From: Saccharum officinarum
Lineage: Eukaryota; Streptophyta; Magnoliopsida; Poales; Poaceae
Assembly (NCBI GenBank): GCA_020631735.1
Contig: CM036188.1
Span: forward strand, 17,030,214 to 17,094,213
Direction of reading: 5' to 3'
Length of the DNA stretch: 64,000 bases
The position numbers and the translations under genes are program-made. The first letter of the stretch is position 1. Every line of letters begins with the position of its first letter. Below, piece after piece: positions 58,462 to 64,000 of this stretch. Under the pieces are notes generated by a model. It made no database searches and was not told where the DNA came from. It was given only the letters and a program-made list of their open reading frames with translations.

Positions 58462-59790
58462 TAGTAAGGAACAAAGCAAGACTAGTGGCTCAAGGTTACA
58501 CACAAATAGAGGGTCTTGACTTTGGTGAAACTTATGCCCCGGTTGCAAGATTGGAAGCAATTAGGATCTTACTTGCCTATGCTTGTGCTCACAATATCAA
58601 GCTATATCAAATGGATGTAAAGAGTGCATTTCTCAATGGGTACATTCAAGAGGAGGTGTATGTGGAGCAACCTCCCGGTTTTGAAGATGACAAGAAACCC
58701 AATCATGTATACAAGTTAAGGAAGGCTTTGTATGGATTAAAGCAAGCACCTAGAGCATGGTATGAAAGATTGAGGGACTTCTTGCTATCCAAAGGATTTG
58801 TCATGGGCAAAGTTGATACAACACTATTCACCAAGAAGATTGAGAAAGACTTGTTTGTATTGCAAATCTATGTTGATGATATCATATTCGGTTCAACCAA
58901 TCAAGATTATTGTAATGAGTTTGGAAAAATGATGGCAAAGGAATTTGAAATGTCAATGATTGGTGAACTTAGTTTCTTTCTTGGACTTCAAATCAAACAA
59001 ATGAAGGAAGGAATATTTGTAAGCCAAACCAAGTACATCAAAGATATGCTCAAGAAGTTTGGCATGGAAGATGCAAAGAGTATTACAACCCCAATGGGCA
59101 CTAGTGGAAGTTTGGATAGTGACAAGAGTGGCAACATGGTGGATCAAAAGCTATATAGATCAATGATTGGTAGCCTACTCTATGTGACGGCATCAAGGCC
59201 CGATGTGATGTTTAGTGTATGTATGTGTGCAAGATTTCAAGCCTCACCAAGAGAAAGTCTTTTAAAGGCAACAAAGAGAATATTGAGGTACTTAAAGCAT
59301 ACACAAGATGTTGGATTGTGGTATCCTAAAGGTGCAAGTTTTGAGCTAGTTGGATATTCGGATTCCGACTATGCCGGTGATAAAGTGGAGAGAAAGAGCA
59401 CTTTTGGGACATGTCAATTGTTGGGAAGATCACTTGTCTCATGGTCATCCAAGAAGCAAAATAGTATTGCACTATCTACCGCCGAAGCCGAATACATCGC
59501 CGCGAGTAGTTGTTGTGCACAAATCTTATGGATGAAGGCAACATTGAAAGATTTTGGAATCAATTTCAAGAATGTACCATTGCTATGTGACAATGAAGTG
59601 CCGTGAAGCTAACTAACAATCCGATTCAACATCAAAGAACAAAGCATATTGATGTTCGCCATCACTTTATTAGAGATCATCAACAAAAGGGTGACATTGA
59701 TATGAGAGTGTTGGCACCGAAGATCAATTAGCCGATCTATTCACCAAGCCACTTGATGAGAAGAGATTTCACAAGCTAAAAGAATGAGTT
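58453..59790 (+). pseudogene. Copia pol, second part: reverse transcriptase and RNase H
   Basis: The RT frame is open from before 58485 to 59606, with motif [12 protein letters not shown] (catalytic Asp kept), [24 protein letters not shown] and FFLGLQIKQ. RNase H follows with [14 protein letters not shown] and [12 protein letters not shown] 1-base loss near 59595 (just after LLCDNE) ends the frame early, and the remaining RNase H end and tail appear in other frames to about 59790. Unlike the minus-strand Copia element, all RT catalytic residues are present. Confidence 0.88.
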
Positions 59791-60442
59791 GAACATACTT
59801 GATTTCTCCAACATGAGTTGATCACTCCCATGATATGACATGCCTATCCTTCGAGCCCCAAGGTACAATTGGTTGACATGTCATACATTCTATACTAAGG
59901 ACATGTTTAGTGCATCTAGTCATGATTTCTTATGTTCTAGGATCTTCATGAAATAAATGAATTTGAAGTTTATATGGTGCCACTATTGTTTCCATGACTT
60001 GTATGATTCTAGTGGTACCATATAACTTGTTTAAGTAGCTTGTGATCCTAAGTGTTTTAATCTAGAAAACTTGTCTCAATATTTGCTTCAACATGGTGCA
60101 TGATAACCCTTCTAGTGAGGTGTGAAGAAGCTTGCCCTTGGATCAAACCAAAGTATTTTATTTATGCAAGCAATCTAGGTTAAATCAAAACTTGATCCTC
60201 ACCCCATATTTTAACATGATAATCTATCTAAAGTTTGCTCCTTGTGGTCAATTGGTGCCAAAGGGGGAGAAAATGTTGTTCACAAAGATAGAACTCAAAA
60301 AAAGTGTTATGGGGGAGAAAATGTTGGGAGAAGATGTTGTTTCACAAAGTTTAAATCCTAAAGGGGGAGAATTGATAAAAGAAGCACACAAGTAGGGGAG
60401 CAAGCTCTTAAACATGAATGTTTGCATTCCTATGTGCACTTC
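59791..60442 (+). other. Copia 3' spacer with polypurine tracts
   Basis: Non-coding. Three purine tracts of the form gggggaga occur at about 60263, 60311 and 60363, as is usual before SIRE-type 3' LTRs. The sequence runs into the assembly gap before any 3' LTR. Confidence 0.7.
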
Positions 60443-60542
60443 NNNNNNNNNNNNNNNNNNNNNNNNNNNNNNNNNNNNNNNNNNNNNNNNNNNNNNNNNN
60501 NNNNNNNNNNNNNNNNNNNNNNNNNNNNNNNNNNNNNNNNNN
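60443..60542. other. Assembly gap (100 N)
   Basis: Exactly 100 undetermined bases, a conventional placeholder. The true distance between the flanks is unknown. Confidence 0.99.
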
Positions 60543-60545
60543 CGG

Positions 60546-62459
60546 TGAAAGTCCTATGTTTGGTGTTGGTATTTAGTGACAATGCTAAGTACTAATTTAA
60601 GTTGTATGTAGCATATGAGGATTAGTACACTCAAGTTGGTGGCAAGATGGACATGGTGATCATGATGGCACACTTGGATTTGGACGCAACCCTACGTGAT
60701 CAAGGCAAAGGTATATGCTTAAGGGTTGTGTTTTAGTAACAGACCCTAGTGGTGTGGTTACATTATAGGATAGATAGCCGTACTATAAAGAGGGGAATGA
60801 CACGGCTATTGAACTCCTAAGTGCCTCTAGATGTGCATTTCATGATCATATGCATTTGGATAGAACTAATATCGCCTCGAAATGATTGTGAAAATGCTAA
60901 CAACATCACACATGACGAGATCACTTGGTGATGTTAGCACGTTTGCGACGGCGTGGAGTTTGAGCGGTAGAGAGGGTTTGGGTTCCTCTCCTCCCGCGAG
61001 CTTGCGAGGCGGGATTCAGGCGTTTTCGAGAAGTTGAAACGATTATTCCACTACGCCGGAAGTCGGAAAAGAAACGGAGGCGAACGGAGGTCACAGAGGT
61101 GACGGACGCTGAACCGGACGCGGTCCTTGCATGACCGGACGCGTCGGTCAGTGTTCAGTGTCTGCGCGTTTTAGTTCGATGATCGGACGCGAGGCGTCCG
61201 GTCACTGATGATCGGACGCGTCCGATCGTTCAGGGAGCTTACTGACTCTAACCGGACGCTGTCACTGTCGGTCCGGTCATTTTTTTCAGCGCGTCCGGTC
61301 ACTATTTCGTTGAGCGCTGCTCAGGCGACCAGCGCGTCCGGTCCTTCACGGGACAGCGCGTCCGGTCGTTCCGGCGCGTCCGGTCAGTTGGACCAGCGCG
61401 TCCGGTCGTTGCTTCGCAGTTAGCCGTTGGGCGACCAGCGCGTCGGTCGTTTGGACGCAGCGCGTCGTCAGTATCACGAGTTAGCCGTTGGGCGACCGGC
61501 GCGTCGGTCAGTTGGCCAGCGCGTCCGGTCAGCCCGATTTTGGCTGTTTAAAGTTTCTAACGGCTATATTCGAGGGGTACGTCTATAAATACTCGTTGGC
61601 CGGCTCAAGGCTCCTCTCTCGAACATTTGACATACTTGTGAGCACTTTGAGCTAAGCAACCCCCACTCATCTCTCTTGCTTCTTTGCATATTCGAAGTGA
61701 GATTGAGTGATCCAAGTGCATTTGCATTGTGAGATTGCATCTAGTTGGCACTTGGTGGTTGATTTGCTGCGGGATTCTTGTTTCTCTTGGTGGTTGCCAC
61801 CACCTAGACGGCTTGGAGCAGCTTGGAGGCGTTGGCAAGAGTTGGTGATTGTTCTTGGCCACCTCCGGTGATTGTGAGAGGTTTGTGCCTACCTCGGCGA
61901 AGCGCCAAAGGCAACATTAGTATATTGCTCGTGTCATTGCAACCTTTGCCATTTGGTAGGTTCTTGTGGCGCCTTTTGAGAGGCTCGGTGTGTGACCGAT
62001 TAGCCACCGAACACGTGGTGAAGAGGGACACAACGGGGACTAGCGTGCCGGCAAGCACGTGAACTCGGGATAAATCTTCGTGTCATCACTTTCATATTGT
62101 GATTGATTGATCCGGTGTTTGTTATTTGGTATTCATCTCTTGATTATATTGATTGGTTGGCTCAATTCTTCGCCCTCGGTGATACCCTCCTCTCTCTCAT
62201 GTATTAATTTCTTAGTTATCTTTGCTAGAAGTTAGCTTTGCTAGAGTAGCTTCTTTGTGTAGCTTGCTAGTTGTAGTTTCTTCTGGTTTGACTTGTGCGG
62301 TTGAGTGCAATTACTAGAATTGTGAATTGGTTGGTGGCTTGCAACCCCGTAGGCTAAGCAAATCGCATCTCGCTATTTGTTTTATTGATAAACTTGTTTA
62401 GCTTATCTTGTAGAAAATTTTAATAGGCTATTCACCCCCTTAGCCATCAAGACCTTTCA
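60546..62459 (+). repeat. Second copy of the Copia 5' LTR (many single-base deletions)
   Basis: Aligns over its whole length with 52355-54338, from TGAAAG to CTTTCA, but is about 70 bases shorter owing to many small losses. The three bases after the gap (cgg) also match those before the first copy. A primer binding site and gag follow, so this is a 5' LTR and not simply the missing 3' LTR of the preceding element. Confidence 0.85.
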
Positions 62460-62512
62460 AGTGGTATCGGAGCCGTGGTCACCGTTTGTAAGGCTTAACA
62501 ACTCGGTGTAAG

Positions 62513-64000
62513 ATGGCTCAAGTTATGTTCAATCATGTTAGGGCAAGCCTCCATTCTTTGATGGCGTCTCTTCCTTTGATCATTGGAAAAGGAAGATGAA
62601 GCAATATCTAGGCAATATACATGAGAAGGTTGGGATGTGACCAAAGAAGGATACGTCATTCTTGATGAGGAAAACCTCATCCCAATGACCGCATCAACAA
62701 ACAATGCAATACGGCGGCACTTGACAGAATCTATCGTGCCATTGATGATAAAGTATTTGAGCAAATCAAAGATCTTGAAAAGGCAAATGAGCTTGGATAA
62801 GGCTTGAAGAAACATATGAAGGCACTTCAACGGTAAAAAGTGCCAAACTATATATGCTCAAGGACAAGTTCTCCACATTCAAGATGAAGGATGATGAATC
62901 CATCCCGAGATGTTCTATAGGCTCCAAGTCATTGTCAATGATCTCAAGGGGCTTGGGGAGAAGGTTGAGGACAAGGACTTCTCACACAAGTTCTTGATGT
63001 GCTTACCAAGAAGTTTGCCACCTTGAGAAGAATGATCTTTAGAGAGGGATTGGACAAGGTCAAACCAACCAATGTGCTTGGAGATATAATGACCGATGCC
63101 CAATACAATGATGATGAAGATGAGGTAGAAGAGAAGAAGGAGACCAAGGTCAAGCAAGAGAAGCCCATTGCATTCAAGGCTTCATCCTCTAAGGGCAAGA
63201 GCAAGGTGGAGAGTGATGATGATGATCCATTCGATGATGAGACCATGGCCCTCCTGTTGCATAAGATGGGAAGGTTCATGAAGAAGAGAGGATATGGGGC
63301 AAGGAAGAGGAGAGACACTATAAAGGCAAAGACCTTTGCTACAATTGCAATAGCCCGATCACATAGTGGCGGATTGCCCCTATGAAGATAAGAGATTTCA
63401 TAATGGGGACTTGAAGCTCAAGAAGAACAAGAAGGATAAGAAAGAGAATGAGAAGAAAGCAAAGAAGAGCTTCACTTTCAACAAGAAGAAGAAGGGTGGT
63501 GGTTATGTAGTCACTTGGGATAGTGACAACTCCGATAGTGATGATGATGAAAGCTCTAGTGATGATGAGAGGATCACTCGCGAGCCATTGCAAACATCGC
63601 CCTCTCCAACAAGCCATCCATCTTCGACACTACATCAACATGCCTTATGGCCAAGCCTACCAAGGTAAAACATGATGATAGTGATGATGATTCTTGTGCT
63701 AGTGATGATTGTAGGAGTGATGATGAGGAGGATGAGGACTACTCCAAGGATGATCTATTAGGCATAATAGATCAAATGAGCAAGGGCTACAAGAGGACAA
63801 CCAAGAAATACAAAATCTTGAAACAAGAGCTCATTGCCAAGAGCAATGAAAATGATGCCTTGATGGAGGAGCTTGTTGCTCTCAAAAGAGTAAGGAGTGC
63901 AAGGAATTGAACAAGAGCTCAAAGCTCTTAGGAAATCCTTTGATGAGCTAGAGGCTTCTCGTGAGTGTCTAAAGGAAGACCACGAGGATCTTGAAATTGC
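62513..64000 (+). pseudogene. Second copy of Copia gag, broken and cut by window end
   Basis: Starts at an ATG in the same context as 54393. It matches 54393-55890, but at least ten single-base losses break the frame repeatedly (for example near 62541, 62629, 62794, 62907, 63007, 63334 and 63355). The zinc knuckle region and the acidic repeats can still be recognised. All length changes I noticed are deletions, mostly in runs of the same base. Confidence 0.85.

Larger units (their letters stand above)
52355..60442 (+). mobile_element. SIRE/Maximus-type Copia retrotransposon, 3' end lost in gap
   Basis: 5' LTR (52355-54338), primer binding site, Gag, protease, integrase, RT, RNase H and a spacer with polypurine tracts, all on the plus strand. 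The expected 3' LTR would follow the gap at 60443. It is a different family from the minus-strand element at 1900-15990, although of the same lineage. At least five single-base losses break the pol and gag frames. Catalytic motifs are otherwise intact (DSG, D-D-E, YVDD), so it is young, or partly damaged by sequencing error. Confidence 0.9.

Noticed and set aside
60546..62459. The missing 3' LTR of the plus-strand Copia element
   Set aside because: It is followed by a primer binding site and gag and is preceded by cgg as in the first copy, so it behaves as a 5' LTR.

Overview
The window is nuclear DNA of a grass, most likely of the Andropogoneae (sorghum, sugarcane or Miscanthus type). I infer this from intron-containing CC-NB-ARC-LRR resistance genes, SIRE/Maximus-type Copia and Tekay- and Tat-type Gypsy retrotransposons, and Stowaway, hAT and CACTA elements. 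There is no sign of bacterial, organellar or viral sequence. The species cannot be fixed from the sequence alone.

Layout. 1-15990: a degenerate minus-strand SIRE-type Copia element. Its 3' LTR (1900-3706) is interrupted by a Tekay-like Gypsy LTR (1-1899), and its pol gene carries a near-perfect tandem triplication of a 1,471-bp protease-integrase block (6921-11332). 15991-18492: intergenic. 18493-21752: a complete solo Gypsy LTR with a CTGTA target-site duplication. 21870-31053: duplicated NLR leader sequences and then an apparently intact NLR gene (NLR1) with four coding exons and a 3.8-kb intron that splits the NB-ARC domain. 31054-39181: intergenic DNA with a non-autonomous CACTA element (TSD TAT), a hAT MITE (8-bp TSD) and a third NLR leader copy. 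39182-42143: a second NLR (NLR2), a pseudogene without its first exon, with a 1-base frameshift and a MITE-like insertion in the LRR exon. 42619-44925: an 857-bp tandem duplication plus a third partial unit. 45234-50802: remnant of a minus-strand Tat-type Gypsy element with a degenerate antisense ORF between pol and its 3' LTR. 50803-52354: the start of another LTR-like sequence, cut by the next insertion. 52355-60442: a plus-strand SIRE-type Copia element, nearly complete but with several 1-base frameshifts. 60443-60542: assembly gap of 100 N. 60543-64000: a second copy of the LTR and gag of that Copia family with many single-base deletions.

The only cellular genes I can support are the two NLRs. 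NLR1 is expected to be an intracellular immune receptor. The two paralogues share gene structure, including two small 3' exons that add a Cys/Trp-rich tail after the LRRs, and their similarity rises toward the 3' end. Everything else is transposon-derived or unannotatable intergenic DNA.
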